Notes: generated by a model from the letters alone, not told the origin. 64,000 nucleotides of DNA from Stutzerimonas stutzeri (GCF_015291885.1 NZ_CP036186.1:3251001-3315000), one strand, 5' to 3'; positions 25,921-34,185 are shown, numbered from the stretch's first letter. Made by a program: numbers and translations.

Positions 25921-26978
25921 AGCCGGAGCATCATGCCGCATTGCCATGGAATTTTGCATGACCTCTCCCATCACCTCGATGGGGCATTTGAAGTCGAAGC
26001 GCTTGCGCGGTCGCATGTTCAGTTGCAGCGCAATGGCGTCCAGCTTCTCCTGGCTATGTACCGACAGGTCTGTGCCCTTGGGCAAGTACTGGCGAATCAG
26101 GCCGTTGATGTTTTCGTTGCTGCCGCGCTGCCAGGGGCTGTGCGGGTCGCAGAAGTAGATCGCCACGCCGGTTCTTTGGGTGATCTCGGCGTGTCGCGCC
26201 ATCTCCCGGCCCTGGTCGTAAGTCATGCTCTTGCGCATCTCCAGCGGCATGCTATTGAGCGCGGCGCTGAAGCCTTCCAGTGCCGAAGTCGCCGTCGCGT
26301 CGTTCATCTTCACCAACATCAGGTAGCCACTGGTGCGTTCCACCAGCGTACCGACGGACGAGGCGTTGGCCTTACCCTTGATGAGGTCGCCTTCCCAATG
26401 CCCCGGCATCAGCCTGTCTTCAATCTCCGGCGGGCGCACATGAATACTGACCATCTCGGGGATCTGGCCGCGCCGATCCACGCCACCAGAGCGCGGCCGG
26501 CGCGTCGTCTTGCCTTGGCGCAGACAGATGATCAGCTCCTTACGCAGCTCACCCACTGGCAGGGCATAGATCGCGTTGTAGATCGTCTCGCGACAGACGT
26601 AGGCATCTCGCAGGTTGGGTATGTTCATGCTGCGCAGCTTGCCGGCAATCTGCTCGGGAGACAAACGCTCACGCAGCATATGGGTCACCAGTTCGAAGCG
26701 CTCGCTACCCGGCAACAGTTTTCGCATCGGTCGACAAACCTGGCGGCGGGCCTGCATTTGCTGCTGGGCCAGGCGGGCCGAGTAGCCACCGCAAGCACCT
26801 CGGTTACGGCGCAGCTCACGGCTGATGGTCGAAGGGGATCGGTTGATCAAGCAGGCAATCCTGCGCAGGCTGAAGCCTTGGGTACGACCGATTTGAATGG
26901 TGGCGCGCTCTTCAACGCTGAGTTCGGTATAAGACATAGGGGCAGCACCGTACCGGAAAGGTCAGGTGTTGCACTCAG
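25894..26978 (-). mobile_element. IS30-family insertion sequence
   Basis: Element of about 1.085 kb bounded by the inverted repeats CTGAGTGCAACAC (25894-25906) and GTGTTGCACTCAG (26966-26978). It carries one transposase gene on the minus strand and is inserted in the 3' part of the immunity gene. Target duplication is too short to define by eye. Confidence 0.8.
25909..26937 (-). CDS. IS30 family transposase
   Basis: A 342-residue transposase starting MSYTELSVEERATIQIGRTQ. An N-terminal helix-turn-helix (FSLRRIACLINRSPSTISRE) is followed by the catalytic core: Asp in GHWEGDLIKG, Asp in MTYDQGREMA, and Glu in GSNENINGLIRQ. It is full length and uninterrupted, so the element could be active. 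Its stop codon lies 15 bp inside the left inverted repeat. Confidence 0.93.
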   Translation of the reverse strand: MSYTELSVEERATIQIGRTQGFSLRRIACLINRSPSTISRELRRNRGACGGYSARLAQQQMQARRQVCRPMRKLLPGSERFELVTHMLRERLSPEQIAGKLRSMNIPNLRDAYVCRETIYNAIYALPVGELRKELIICLRQGKTTRRPRSGGVDRRGQIPEMVSIHVRPPEIEDRLMPGHWEGDLIKGKANASSVGTLVERTSGYLMLVKMNDATATSALEGFSAALNSMPLEMRKSMTYDQGREMARHAEITQRTGVAIYFCDPHSPWQRGSNENINGLIRQYLPKGTDLSVHSQEKLDAIALQLNMRPRKRFDFKCPIEVMGEVMQNSMAMRHDAPASIQ

Positions 26979-27141
26979 TTTTTGCCGCCGCCAAGCCATA
27001 ATTTCAGTAAAACTTCCTAGTGACCATCTAGATTTATTCCTAACATGCAGCGAATAGCCATACCGACTTATAAAAACTGGCTCCAAACCGTCGCCTTGAT
27101 CACTGGGACGGGCTTAAGTCCACCCCTTAAACAAACGCTAA
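26979..27141. other. Interval between IS30 and IS5, possible immunity-gene tail
   Basis: The first 40 bases could be the displaced 3' end of the immunity gene. The remainder shows no gene. CACTGGGACGGGCT at 27101-27114 is identical to 24361-24374, next to the IS1111 fragment. The right end carries the CTAA target copy of the next IS. Confidence 0.3.
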
Positions 27142-28333
27142 GGACAGTCTGAAAAAGACTTTCTGATTTTGGCAAAATAGCCGAACGCCACCCACCGAGT
27201 TTTCTGATGAAGCAGATGACCTTCGCCGATGCCGAGTACGCCGGCAAGCGCAAGCAGACCCGCAAAGAGCTGTTCCTGATCGAGATGGATCGGGTGGTGC
27301 CGTGGAAGGGGTTGATTGCCCTGATCGAGCCGCATTACCCCAAGGGTGAAGGTGGCCGTCCGGCGTACCCGTTGATGGCAATGCTGCGGGTTCATCTAAT
27401 GCAAAACTGGTTCGGTTATAGCGATCCAGCGATGGAGGAGGCACTGTACGAGACCACCATCCTGCGGCAGTTCGCGGGGCTGTGCCTGGAGCGTATCCCC
27501 GACGAAACCACCATCCTCAACTTCCGTCGCCTGCTGGAGAAACACGAACTGGCTGCTGGCATCCTGGCCGTGATCAATGGCTACCTGGGTGACCGTGGCC
27601 TGTCGCTGCGCCAAGGCACCATCGTCGATGCCACGCTGATCAATGCGCCGAGTTCGACCAAGAACAAAGACGGCAAGCGCGACCCAGAGATGCACCAGAC
27701 CAAGAAGGGCAACCAGTATTACTTTGGCATGAAGGCCCACATCGGCGTCGATGACGAATCAGGCCTGGTGCATAGCGTTGTAGGTACGGCGGCCAACGTG
27801 GCGGACGTCACCCAGGTCGACAAGTTGCTGCATGGCGAGGAAAACGTTGTCTGCGCCGATGCGGGTTATACCGGCGTCGAGAAGCGTGCCGAGCATGATG
27901 GCCGCGAAGTGATTTGGCAGGTGGCAGCACGGCGCAGCACTTACAAAAAGCCGGGCAAGAGCAGCGCGCTGTACAAAGCCAGACGCAAGATCGAGAAAGC
28001 CAAGGCTCAGGTACGGGCCAAGGTTGAGCACCCGTTTCGGGTGATCAAGCGGCAGTTCGGTTATGTGAAGACGCGCTTCCGTGGCTTGGCCAAGAATACT
28101 GCGCAACTGGTGACGCTGTTCGCGCTGTCGAACCTGTGGATGGCACGCCGACATTTGCTGACCAATGCAGGAGAGGTGCGCCTGTAATGCAGGAAATGGC
28201 CGCCGCGAGGTGTTCTCGGCGGCTAGAAACACCGAAATAAGCGGGTTATCTGATCGTTTTTGATCGATTTGCCGCTTTCAAAATCGGCGGAGGCTGAAGT
28301 CAGCCAGAAATGCATGGCTACTTCAGACCATCC
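27142..28333 (+). mobile_element. IS5-family insertion sequence (IS5 group)
   Basis: A 1192-bp element flanked by CTAA duplications (27138-27141 and 28334-28337), the expected IS5-group target repeat. Its ends are inverted: GGACAGTCTGAAAAAG at the left and GGATGGTCTGAAGTAG read inward from the right. It contains one intact transposase gene. Confidence 0.88.
27207..28187 (+). CDS. IS5 family transposase
   Basis: A 326-residue transposase starting MKQMTFADAEYAGKRKQTRK. The DDE residues are seen in GTIVDATLINAPSS, VVCADAGYTGV and the VRAKVEHPFRVIKRQFGY block with its Glu. The N-terminal GGRPAYPLMAMLRVHLMQNW segment is typical of the group. It is full length with no frameshift. Confidence 0.93.
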   Translation: MKQMTFADAEYAGKRKQTRKELFLIEMDRVVPWKGLIALIEPHYPKGEGGRPAYPLMAMLRVHLMQNWFGYSDPAMEEALYETTILRQFAGLCLERIPDETTILNFRRLLEKHELAAGILAVINGYLGDRGLSLRQGTIVDATLINAPSSTKNKDGKRDPEMHQTKKGNQYYFGMKAHIGVDDESGLVHSVVGTAANVADVTQVDKLLHGEENVVCADAGYTGVEKRAEHDGREVIWQVAARRSTYKKPGKSSALYKARRKIEKAKAQVRAKVEHPFRVIKRQFGYVKTRFRGLAKNTAQLVTLFALSNLWMARRHLLTNAGEVRL

Positions 28334-28373
28334 CTAAGCGTCTGAGCTAAGCAAGTGGTAGCTGAGGTATTAA

Positions 28374-28631
28374 ATGATATTTGCCGAGCTTCAGTATGAG
28401 CAGTCCTACTATGAAGTGCGCGAACCGTTGGTAGCGCTGCTCGGTCGCCACTTTTCAAACGTCGAGTCTGGGTTGCAAGGCGATTCTTATGCTTGGGTAC
28501 TCGACAACGGCCAGAAAGTCGCAGTGGACACTTTCACCTCAATGCATCACCAGGTTAAGAGCCCAAAACCTTCTCCTCTCGTCAACCAAGTGCTCGCAGT
28601 ATTGGCACGCCAGTATCAGTTACGGATCCTA
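28374..28631 (+). pseudogene. Small gene interrupted by an IS5-type element (5' part)
   Basis: The first 86 codons of a small protein, starting MIFAELQYEQSYYEVREPLV and running to ARQYQLRIL, where the insertion begins. Removing the IS and one TA copy rejoins the frame perfectly with 29545-29589, giving a 100-residue protein. I do not recognise the family; its acidic, Tyr-rich single domain (SGLQGDSYAWVLDNGQKVAV) and setting would suit an immunity-like role. This is a guess. Confidence 0.6.
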
Positions 28632-29105
28632 GGTTCTGTACGAAAAGTACTGACGCAAACACCGCAGCGTGCAAGCCAGCGTGACCATCGCGGCAAAACT
28701 TCTTGCCAGCTTGTCGTAACGAGTGCCGATCCTGCGGCTCTCCTTTAGCCAGCCGAACATGCGCTCGATGATGTTGCGCTGCCGGTATTTCGGGCGATCG
28801 AACAGCCTTGGTAATCCTGGCTTGGGCTTACGTTTCATGGTTCGCAGTGGAATCACAGGCTGCATTCGGTAACGGTCGCAGTACTGACGCAGCTGCTCGG
28901 CATCGTAACCCTTGTCTGCCAGCAACCAGCGGCAGCGCTTGCGGGGCCGACCTTGCTTGCCGGGGATGCGTACCTGATCGAGAAGTACCTGGGCATTCGA
29001 TATGTCGCCGGCCTGACCCGGTGTCAGCAAAAAGCGTAGAGGTATGCCGTTGGCGTCGCAGACCATGTGGATCTTGGTGGTCAGGCCGCCTCGGCTACGT
29101 CCCAA
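28629..29105 (-). CDS. IS5 family transposase, second frame (orfB)
   Basis: 158 residues of the transposase C-terminal half, beginning around MGRSRGGLTTKIHMVCDANG. It contains the second catalytic Asp (WLLADKGYDAEQLR) and the Glu block (KYRQRNIIERMFGWLKESRR). It is normally made by frameshifting from orfA rather than from its own start. Its stop codon runs 3 bases beyond the IS end. Confidence 0.85.
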   Translation of the reverse strand: MGRSRGGLTTKIHMVCDANGIPLRFLLTPGQAGDISNAQVLLDQVRIPGKQGRPRKRCRWLLADKGYDAEQLRQYCDRYRMQPVIPLRTMKRKPKPGLPRLFDRPKYRQRNIIERMFGWLKESRRIGTRYDKLARSFAAMVTLACTLRCLRQYFSYRT

Positions 29106-29542
29106 CGCATGGTCTACCGGCTCTTCTGGCCCCCCTTTTTCCCGGCTCCAGAAGAAGCTCGGGTTGCTCGCACCGCTGTTGAGTCGATCATCCAGGTATC
29201 CAGATCAATCAGGCCTTCCTGGTTCAGCCGGATGTGCAAACGCTCAAGCACTTGATCGAATGTGCCATCGTCGCGCCAGTCGCGAAAACGCTGGTAGACC
29301 GTCGACCACGGGCCGAAGCGCTCCGGCATGTCACGCCAGGCTGCACCTGAGCACAAGACCCAGAGGATGCCATTGAGCATCAATCGGTCATCACTGCGAG
29401 GTCGTCCCATCTTCTGTTCGGGGGAAACCAGATCCTTGATCAGCTCCCAAGCCGCATCAGGGATGCTCGTAACGCTTTGCCATGCGGATCTCCAGCCTGT
29501 CATGGCACCGATTCTATCTCCTCAGACTTTTCGTACAGAACC
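28632..29542 (-). mobile_element. IS5-family insertion sequence (IS427-like, two-frame transposase)
   Basis: A 911-bp element with long perfect inverted ends (GGTTCTGTACGAAAAGT at both ends), flanked by TA on each side (28630-28631 and 29543-29544). The transposase is split over two overlapping-type frames on the minus strand, as usual for the IS427 group. Confidence 0.88.
29114..29503 (-). CDS. IS5 family transposase, first frame (orfA)
   Basis: 129 residues starting MTGWRSAWQSVTSIPDAAWE. It carries the N-terminal domain (GRPRSDDRLMLNGILWVLCS; WRDMPERFGPWSTVYQRF) and the first catalytic Asp in WMIDSTAVRATRASSGAGKK. At 29130-29140 the minus strand reads A5G6, a run suited to programmed slippage into orfB. 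The break is therefore probably regulatory and not damage. Confidence 0.85.
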   Translation of the reverse strand: MTGWRSAWQSVTSIPDAAWELIKDLVSPEQKMGRPRSDDRLMLNGILWVLCSGAAWRDMPERFGPWSTVYQRFRDWRDDGTFDQVLERLHIRLNQEGLIDLDTWMIDSTAVRATRASSGAGKKGGQKSR

Positions 29543-29544
29543 TA

Positions 29545-29589
29545 GATCCACCCGTGTTCGAGGCGCATGAGGAACCGGAGAATTCTTGA
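29545..29589 (+). pseudogene. Small gene interrupted by an IS5-type element (3' part)
   Basis: Codons DPPVFEAHEEPENS and TGA, in frame with 28374-28631 once the IS and one TA are removed. This is the tail of the same 100-residue protein. Confidence 0.55.
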
Positions 29590-29661
29590 TTACAACAGGC
29601 TTGCAAAGCGACGACTGCCGACCTCACCTGGACAGGCGCCTAAAACCCACAAGTAGCGAGC

Positions 29662-29978
29662 AATAGCTTTTCGATCCTGTCGTCAGCGCGGCTGCATTCG
29701 TATATCCGGCCTGTTATGGGCATTGCCCTGGCCATTCTGTAGTTCGCGCAGCGGGGGCCAAGCGTTCAAGCGATCACGAAGATCATGATTGTTATCGGCC
29801 TTGTTCCGCTGCAGGACTCGCCTGTTCCGACAGTCTCGCTTCTCACCACAACCACTAGAAACACCCTTTCTGATTTACCCCCGCCATCAGGCGGGTTTTG
29901 TGCTGCGCCAGTTACCGCTGAACCGTCGTTCATGGCACCACACCGCCCAGCAGATCCTTAGCAGCTTGTTCGCCAGCG
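29662..29978 (-). repeat. 317-bp direct repeat, copy 2 (3' end of an IS1111-group element)
   Basis: Same orientation and same content as 23949-24265, with about ten substitutions and no gaps. The two copies bracket a 5.4-kb segment with the toxin, the immunity gene, IS30 and both IS5-type elements. They could recombine to delete it. Confidence 0.7.
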
Positions 29979-29984
29979 TCATAG
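29887..29984 (-). pseudogene. IS110 family (IS1111 group) transposase, shorter C-terminal fragment
   Basis: Minus-strand translation reads MTLANKLLRICWAVWCHERR then FSGNWRSTKPA and stop, the same end as the fragment at 24174-24350. Only about 32 codons remain before the sequence diverges. Confidence 0.65.
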
Positions 29985-30040
29985 CGTTGCCGCGCGGCTA
30001 AACTCACGCATTGATAGCAAAACTGATATCGAGGTGTCTG

Positions 30041-30433
30041 ATGGCCACAGCCACACCCTTTCTTATGTTCCAAGGTGATGCGCAAGCCGCGCTGGATCTG
30101 TATTTAGCAACGTTTCCGGACGCTAGTGCTCTGCGAGCTGAGCGGTACGTCGAAGGAGAGGTAGGGCCGGAGGGCGCCATCAAAATCGCGGTGTTCATCC
30201 TTTGCGGACAAGAGTTCATGTGCTCCGACAGCCCAGTCAAACATGACTTCTCATTCACACCGGCAAGCTCCACCTTCGTGCAGCTCGATACCGTCGAGGA
30301 TTTGGAGCAGGTATTTGCTGCTCTTTCCGAGGGCGGCCAGGTGCTTATGCCATTGGACAACTATGGCTTTAGTCAGCGGTTCGGTTGGCTAAACGACCGT
30401 TTTGGCGTGTCCTGGCAGCTGAACGTTGCCTAG
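30041..30433 (+). CDS. VOC family protein (PhnB-like)
   Basis: A 130-residue glyoxalase/bleomycin-resistance-fold protein starting MATATPFLMFQGDAQAALDL. Family landmarks are the ALDLYLATFPDA helix, FILCGQEFMCSDSP, and the end FGWLNDRFGVSWQL typical of PhnB/3-demethylubiquinone-like VOC proteins. GAGG precedes the ATG at 30041. It lies between the second IS1111 remnant and tRNA-Ser, so it may be island cargo or old chromosomal DNA. Substrate unknown. Confidence 0.85.
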   Translation: MATATPFLMFQGDAQAALDLYLATFPDASALRAERYVEGEVGPEGAIKIAVFILCGQEFMCSDSPVKHDFSFTPASSTFVQLDTVEDLEQVFAALSEGGQVLMPLDNYGFSQRFGWLNDRFGVSWQLNVA

Positions 30434-30734
30434 CAAGCGCGTCAACGACATTGGTTATCCACTGTCGCTCCGATGCCGCGGCCTGCTATCGACCTGACTG
30501 AGACATCACGACACGGCCATGACGGTATCGGCATCACCCTGCGCGCAGGGCAATCGCGCATTTACCGCGGCATATCCTCGCCAGTCGCTTCGTGGTGAAC
30601 GGCGGCGCCCTGTAGAGTAGCCATGCGCCTAGTGATGACGATGCGGCTATGCCCATCTTGCACCGGACCATCTGCGAGACGCAGTAGCCTTCGGGCCTGT
30701 ACGCGACTTTCGACAGTTGCCCAGCCTAGAAAAA
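30434..30734. other. Gene-free interval upstream of the tRNA-Ser terminator
   Basis: About 300 bp with no supported gene, RNA or clear repeat; only short GC-rich palindromic patches are visible. Confidence 0.5.
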
Positions 30735-30808
30735 CAAAAGCCCCCGAAACTCTAGGAATTTCGGGGGCTTAGGCTATATGTAATGGCGGAGAGATAGGGA
30801 TTTGAACC
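30735..30808 (-). repeat. Right copy of the tRNA-Ser 3'-end direct repeat
   Basis: Covers the tRNA-Ser terminator and the 3' end of the tRNA through the T-arm. It aligns with the degenerate copy at 21396-21465 in the same orientation. It is a natural integrase target, although no integrase gene is present in the interval. Confidence 0.65.
30740..30768 (-). terminator. Terminator of tRNA-Ser
   Basis: GCCCCCGAAA...TTTCGGGGGC hairpin 16 bases beyond the tRNA-Ser CCA, with A-rich flank on the + strand (T-rich on the transcribed strand). Confidence 0.8.
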
Positions 30809-30873
30809 CTAGGTACCCGCGAGGGTACAACGGATTTCGAATCCGTCCCGTTCGGCCACTCCGGCATCTCTCC
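30784..30873 (-). tRNA. tRNA-Ser (CGA)
   Basis: A 90-nt class II tRNA with encoded CCA, acceptor stem GGAGAGA/TCTCTCC, a long variable arm (TACCCTCGCGGGTA), T-arm GGGTTCAAATCCC and anticodon CGA within ATTCGAAAT. Its 3' end is duplicated in degenerate form near 21.4 kb. Confidence 0.97.
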
Positions 30874-30883
30874 AGCGGCGCGC

Positions 30884-30911
30884 ATCATAGCAGCTGGAGC
30901 AGGTTTGTCGA
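30884..30911 (-). promoter_or_regulatory. Promoter of tRNA-Ser
   Basis: On the minus strand TCGACA (-35) and TATGAT (-10) are 16 bp apart, with a GCGCGCC discriminator just before the tRNA. Confidence 0.55.
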
Positions 30912-30999
30912 ACCCCCAACTGCACAGATTTTTTACCGTTTTTCAGCCTCTTGGCGTCTTCCACAAGCGGACTCTGGCGAATCCGCTAGCATGCGCTGA

Positions 31000-31869
31000 T
31001 CAGGCGGTCAGCCGGGTAAGTGCTTCGCGGTACTTGTCAGCGGTTTTCTGCGCGACATCTGCCGGTACGGCAGGCGCTGGAGGCTGCTTGTTCCAGCCGG
31101 TGGACTCCAGCCAATCGCGAACGAACTGCTTGTCGAAGCTCGGCGGGTTCTTGCCTTCTTCGTAGCTATCGGCCGGCCAGAAACGGCTGGAGTCGGGTGT
31201 CAGCACTTCATCCATCAGGGTCAGGGTGCCATCTTCATCGAGCCCGAATTCGAACTTGGTATCGGCGATGATGATGCCGCGGGTGGCCGCGTACTCGACC
31301 GCAGCGCTGTAGAGTGCGATGGAAACGTCTCGCACCTGGGCGGCCAGCTCGCTACCGATGATGGCTTCGCATTGCTCGAACGAGATGTTCTCGTCGTGAT
31401 CGCCTACAGCGGCCTTGGTCGAGGGCGTGAAGATCGGCTGCGGCAGCTTGGCAGCTTCTTTCAGGCCGGCTGGCAACTGGATACCGCAGACGGTGCCGCT
31501 CTTCTGGTATTCCTTCCAGCCAGAGCCAACGATGTAGCCACGAACGATGGCCTCCACTGCTACGGGCTTGAGGCGCTTGGCGACCACGGCCCGCCCCTCT
31601 ACGAGAGGCAACTCGGCGGCCGGCACCACGTCTTCGACCTTGTCTCCGGTGAAGTGGTTAGGGATCAGGCCGTTGAGCTTGTCGAACCAGAAGTTGGAGA
31701 TAGCGGTGAGGATCTTGCCCTTCTCCGGAATCGGCTCGGCAAGAATGACGTCGAACGCCGAAAGGCGATCGGTGGCGACCATGAGCATGCGTTTGTCGTC
31801 GATCTCGTAGAGATCACGAACCTTGCCCGAATAGATCTTCTTCAGGCTGAGGGCGTTGGGAGTGGTCAT
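31000..31869 (-). CDS. purC: Phosphoribosylaminoimidazole-succinocarboxamide (SAICAR) synthase, long form
   Basis: Purine-pathway enzyme joining aspartate to CAIR with ATP. The 289-residue product begins [20 protein letters not shown] and contains [33 protein letters not shown] and [16 protein letters not shown], all SAICAR synthase motifs. This is the roughly 290-residue Ade1-like form. Most Pseudomonas I recall have a form of about 236 residues beginning MEKREELYRGKAKS at this same locus beside bamC and dapA. An in-place replacement is possible (see findings). The ATG at 31869 was chosen by homology; upstream frame to 31920 looks noncoding. Confidence 0.93.
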   Translation of the reverse strand: MTTPNALSLKKIYSGKVRDLYEIDDKRMLMVATDRLSAFDVILAEPIPEKGKILTAISNFWFDKLNGLIPNHFTGDKVEDVVPAAELPLVEGRAVVAKRLKPVAVEAIVRGYIVGSGWKEYQKSGTVCGIQLPAGLKEAAKLPQPIFTPSTKAAVGDHDENISFEQCEAIIGSELAAQVRDVSIALYSAAVEYAATRGIIIADTKFEFGLDEDGTLTLMDEVLTPDSSRFWPADSYEEGKNPPSFDKQFVRDWLESTGWNKQPPAPAVPADVAQKTADKYREALTRLTA

Positions 31870-31962
31870 ACGAAACTTCCGCAGTTGGCAGGTCAGCAGA
31901 AACGAAACAGGCGAAACCATGAGGTTTCGCCTATCCGTGTCGTGTTACAGGGCAGCTTGCGC

Positions 31963-33063
31963 TTAACCCAGGTTGTCCTTGATCTGACTGAGCACCCGGC
32001 GTGCGACGTCCGCCGGTGCAACACTGTCGATGCTCTTGTCGAGCGTCACCTGAACGCCATTACCGACACGTGTCAGGCGCAGCTGGTAGCGCTCGGCCCG
32101 TGCTTCGATCTCGTCCTTATCAGGCGAACCACCGAACAGGCGGCTGAAGAACCCTGGCTTGTCATCCGGGTCGTTGGCGCGCTCGCTGAGGTTCACGTAG
32201 TAAACACCGAGGCTGCGATCAAGATCGTCGACTCGCACGTCCGCTGCTTGAAGCGCACGACCGATACTGGACCAGGCGCGGTCGAAGTCGCTGTCCAGCT
32301 GCAGCAGTGGGTTGCCGCTACCGTCTTCGGTCAGGTTTACACGGCTCGGGGCATCGAAGTCCCGCTCGGCCAGCAGCGATACGGAGCCGCCTTGACGGGC
32401 GCTACGGTTCAGGCTGACCTGCAGCTCGTCGAGCAGTACCCGGTCGAGCTCCTTGTTGGCTGAGGTTTCCGGCCAGGCAACGTCGGTGCTGCTACCGGCT
32501 GGACGCTTGACGCTAACGACGAAGATCTCGCTGGTGTTGCGCTGCACGCCGGGCTCGACACGAACACGTACACGCGTTTCGCCGTCCTGAATGCCCAGGT
32601 TGCGCACCAGCGCTTCGTCCAACTGAGAAGCGGTCTGCCAGGCAGTGGCGAACTCGCCAGTCTGGCGGCGTTCGTCAGCGATGCTGAAGCCCTTGTCGGT
32701 GAAGAACTGGCGCGCGGCGATCCATACCTGCGATGGCGCGTACTGCGCTACCAGCCAGCGGGAATCCCCTGACGACTGCACGCTGAAATTGCTGACGTCC
32801 GCTGCCACCTGCAGGCGCTGGGGACGTGGCACTTCGTATTTGCCGGTGCTGGTGCTGTCGGCAACCTGGCGCGGTACCGGCAGCAGTGGGTCGAGCGGGC
32901 GGATCTCGCCATCGACTGCCACCTGCATCGGCGCGGTCTGGCGCGCCGAAAGGTAGTCGCTACCGCGGTCGCGGAAGTATCCATCGTCGCCCCACAGCCA
33001 GCCGCAGCCACTAGTTGCAGAGATCATCAGGGCAAGGGTCGAGAGTCCGGCCAGTCGCTTCAT
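31963..33063 (-). CDS. bamC: Outer membrane assembly lipoprotein BamC
   Basis: A 366-residue lipoprotein of the BAM complex, which inserts beta-barrel proteins. The signal peptide ends at Cys20 (SATSGC). An unstructured segment with YLSARQTAPMQVAVDGEIRP, as BamC uses to bind BamD, is followed by two helix-grip domains (about 90-215 and 245-365, the second beginning LLQLDSDFDRAWSSIGRAL). It lies 16 bp downstream of dapA, so the two are probably co-transcribed. Confidence 0.92.
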   Translation of the reverse strand: MKRLAGLSTLALMISATSGCGWLWGDDGYFRDRGSDYLSARQTAPMQVAVDGEIRPLDPLLPVPRQVADSTSTGKYEVPRPQRLQVAADVSNFSVQSSGDSRWLVAQYAPSQVWIAARQFFTDKGFSIADERRQTGEFATAWQTASQLDEALVRNLGIQDGETRVRVRVEPGVQRNTSEIFVVSVKRPAGSSTDVAWPETSANKELDRVLLDELQVSLNRSARQGGSVSLLAERDFDAPSRVNLTEDGSGNPLLQLDSDFDRAWSSIGRALQAADVRVDDLDRSLGVYYVNLSERANDPDDKPGFFSRLFGGSPDKDEIEARAERYQLRLTRVGNGVQVTLDKSIDSVAPADVARRVLSQIKDNLG

Positions 33064-33079
33064 GCGTATTCCTTTGTTA

Positions 33080-33958
33080 TTAAGCCAGTACGCCGGTTTG
33101 GCGCATTGCCTGGCGTAGCGGTTCCTGGAAGCCCTGACTCAGCCAGGTCAGCGGCAGACGGATGCCATTGCCCATCAGGCCCATCTCGTGCAATGCCCAC
33201 TTGACCGGGATTGGGTTGGCTTCCAGAAACAGAGCGCGATGCAGTGGCATCAAACGCTCGTTGATCGCACGGGCAGTGTCGGCATCACCCGCCATTGCCG
33301 CGGCGCAGAGGTCGCTCATGGCGCGCGGCGCCACGTTCGCTGTCACGGAGATATTGCCCTTGCCGCCCATCAGCATGAGTTCGACGGCGGTGGGATCATC
33401 GCCCGAATAGACGAGAAAATCCTTGCTGACACGATCCAGGACTTCCTGGCCGCGCTTGAGATCGCCCGTGGCTTCTTTGATACCGATGATGTTGGATATC
33501 TTGGACAGGCGCTCGACGGTATCCGGCAGCATGTCGCACACCGTACGACCAGGCACGTTGTAGAGGATCTGCGGGATCGCTACTGCTTCCGCAATGTGCT
33601 TGAAGTGCAGATACAGGCCTTCCTGGGTTGGCTTGTTGTAGTACGGGGTCACGAGCAGGCAGGCGTCTGCGCCAGCGGTCTTGGCGTTCTCGGTCAGCTC
33701 GACGGCTTCGCTGGTGGAGTTGGCGCCCGTACCAGCAATCACCGGAATGCGGCCATTGACCTGATCGACAACACGCCGAATCACTTCGATGTGCTCGGCA
33801 ACACTCAGCGTGGCCGACTCACCCGTAGTCCCGACAGCAACGATTGCATTGGTGCCTTCCTGCAAATGGAAGTCCACCAGTTTGCTCAGGCTCTCCCAGT
33901 CCAGACCGCCCTGCGCATCCATGGGCGTGACCAGCGCCACCATACTGCCCGCAATCAT
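33080..33958 (-). CDS. dapA: 4-hydroxy-tetrahydrodipicolinate synthase
   Basis: First committed enzyme of lysine/diaminopimelate synthesis, joining pyruvate and aspartate semialdehyde. The 292-residue TIM barrel has Schiff-base Lys161 (GIKEATGD) and the catalytic triad Thr44, Tyr107 and Tyr133; Arg138 is also present. AGGAG precedes the ATG at 33958; the frame is open to 34090 but without family similarity. It is divergent from gcvR. Confidence 0.97.
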   Translation of the reverse strand: MIAGSMVALVTPMDAQGGLDWESLSKLVDFHLQEGTNAIVAVGTTGESATLSVAEHIEVIRRVVDQVNGRIPVIAGTGANSTSEAVELTENAKTAGADACLLVTPYYNKPTQEGLYLHFKHIAEAVAIPQILYNVPGRTVCDMLPDTVERLSKISNIIGIKEATGDLKRGQEVLDRVSKDFLVYSGDDPTAVELMLMGGKGNISVTANVAPRAMSDLCAAAMAGDADTARAINERLMPLHRALFLEANPIPVKWALHEMGLMGNGIRLPLTWLSQGFQEPLRQAMRQTGVLA

Positions 33959-34185
33959 GCAACCACTCCTGCCGGAAGAAATAAAAGAGGCGTAATGGTA
34001 CAAGGCTCCCCAACGCTTTGCGAGTAGCGTGAAGCACGCCGCACGAAGCACCCGAGCGCCATGCAGGATGCATCCGCCAAAGACCTCCATTGGGCAGCGC
34101 GCATTCCCTCCGACCTCGCTTTTCGCTACCCTTAACCGTTTTCGGCTTGGCTGGCCGACCGATTCACCACCGCCAGGAATGCTGC

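Noticed and set aside
24361..27114. CACTGGGACGGGCT at 24361 and 27101 as a functional repeat
   Set aside because: Only 14 bp identical plus a loose continuation. It may be a relic of IS or bacteriocin-flanking DNA, but is too short to support a claim.
28629..29503. IS5-type transposase called as a broken pseudogene
   Set aside because: The split into two frames at an A/G run is normal for the IS427 group, and both halves keep catalytic residues.
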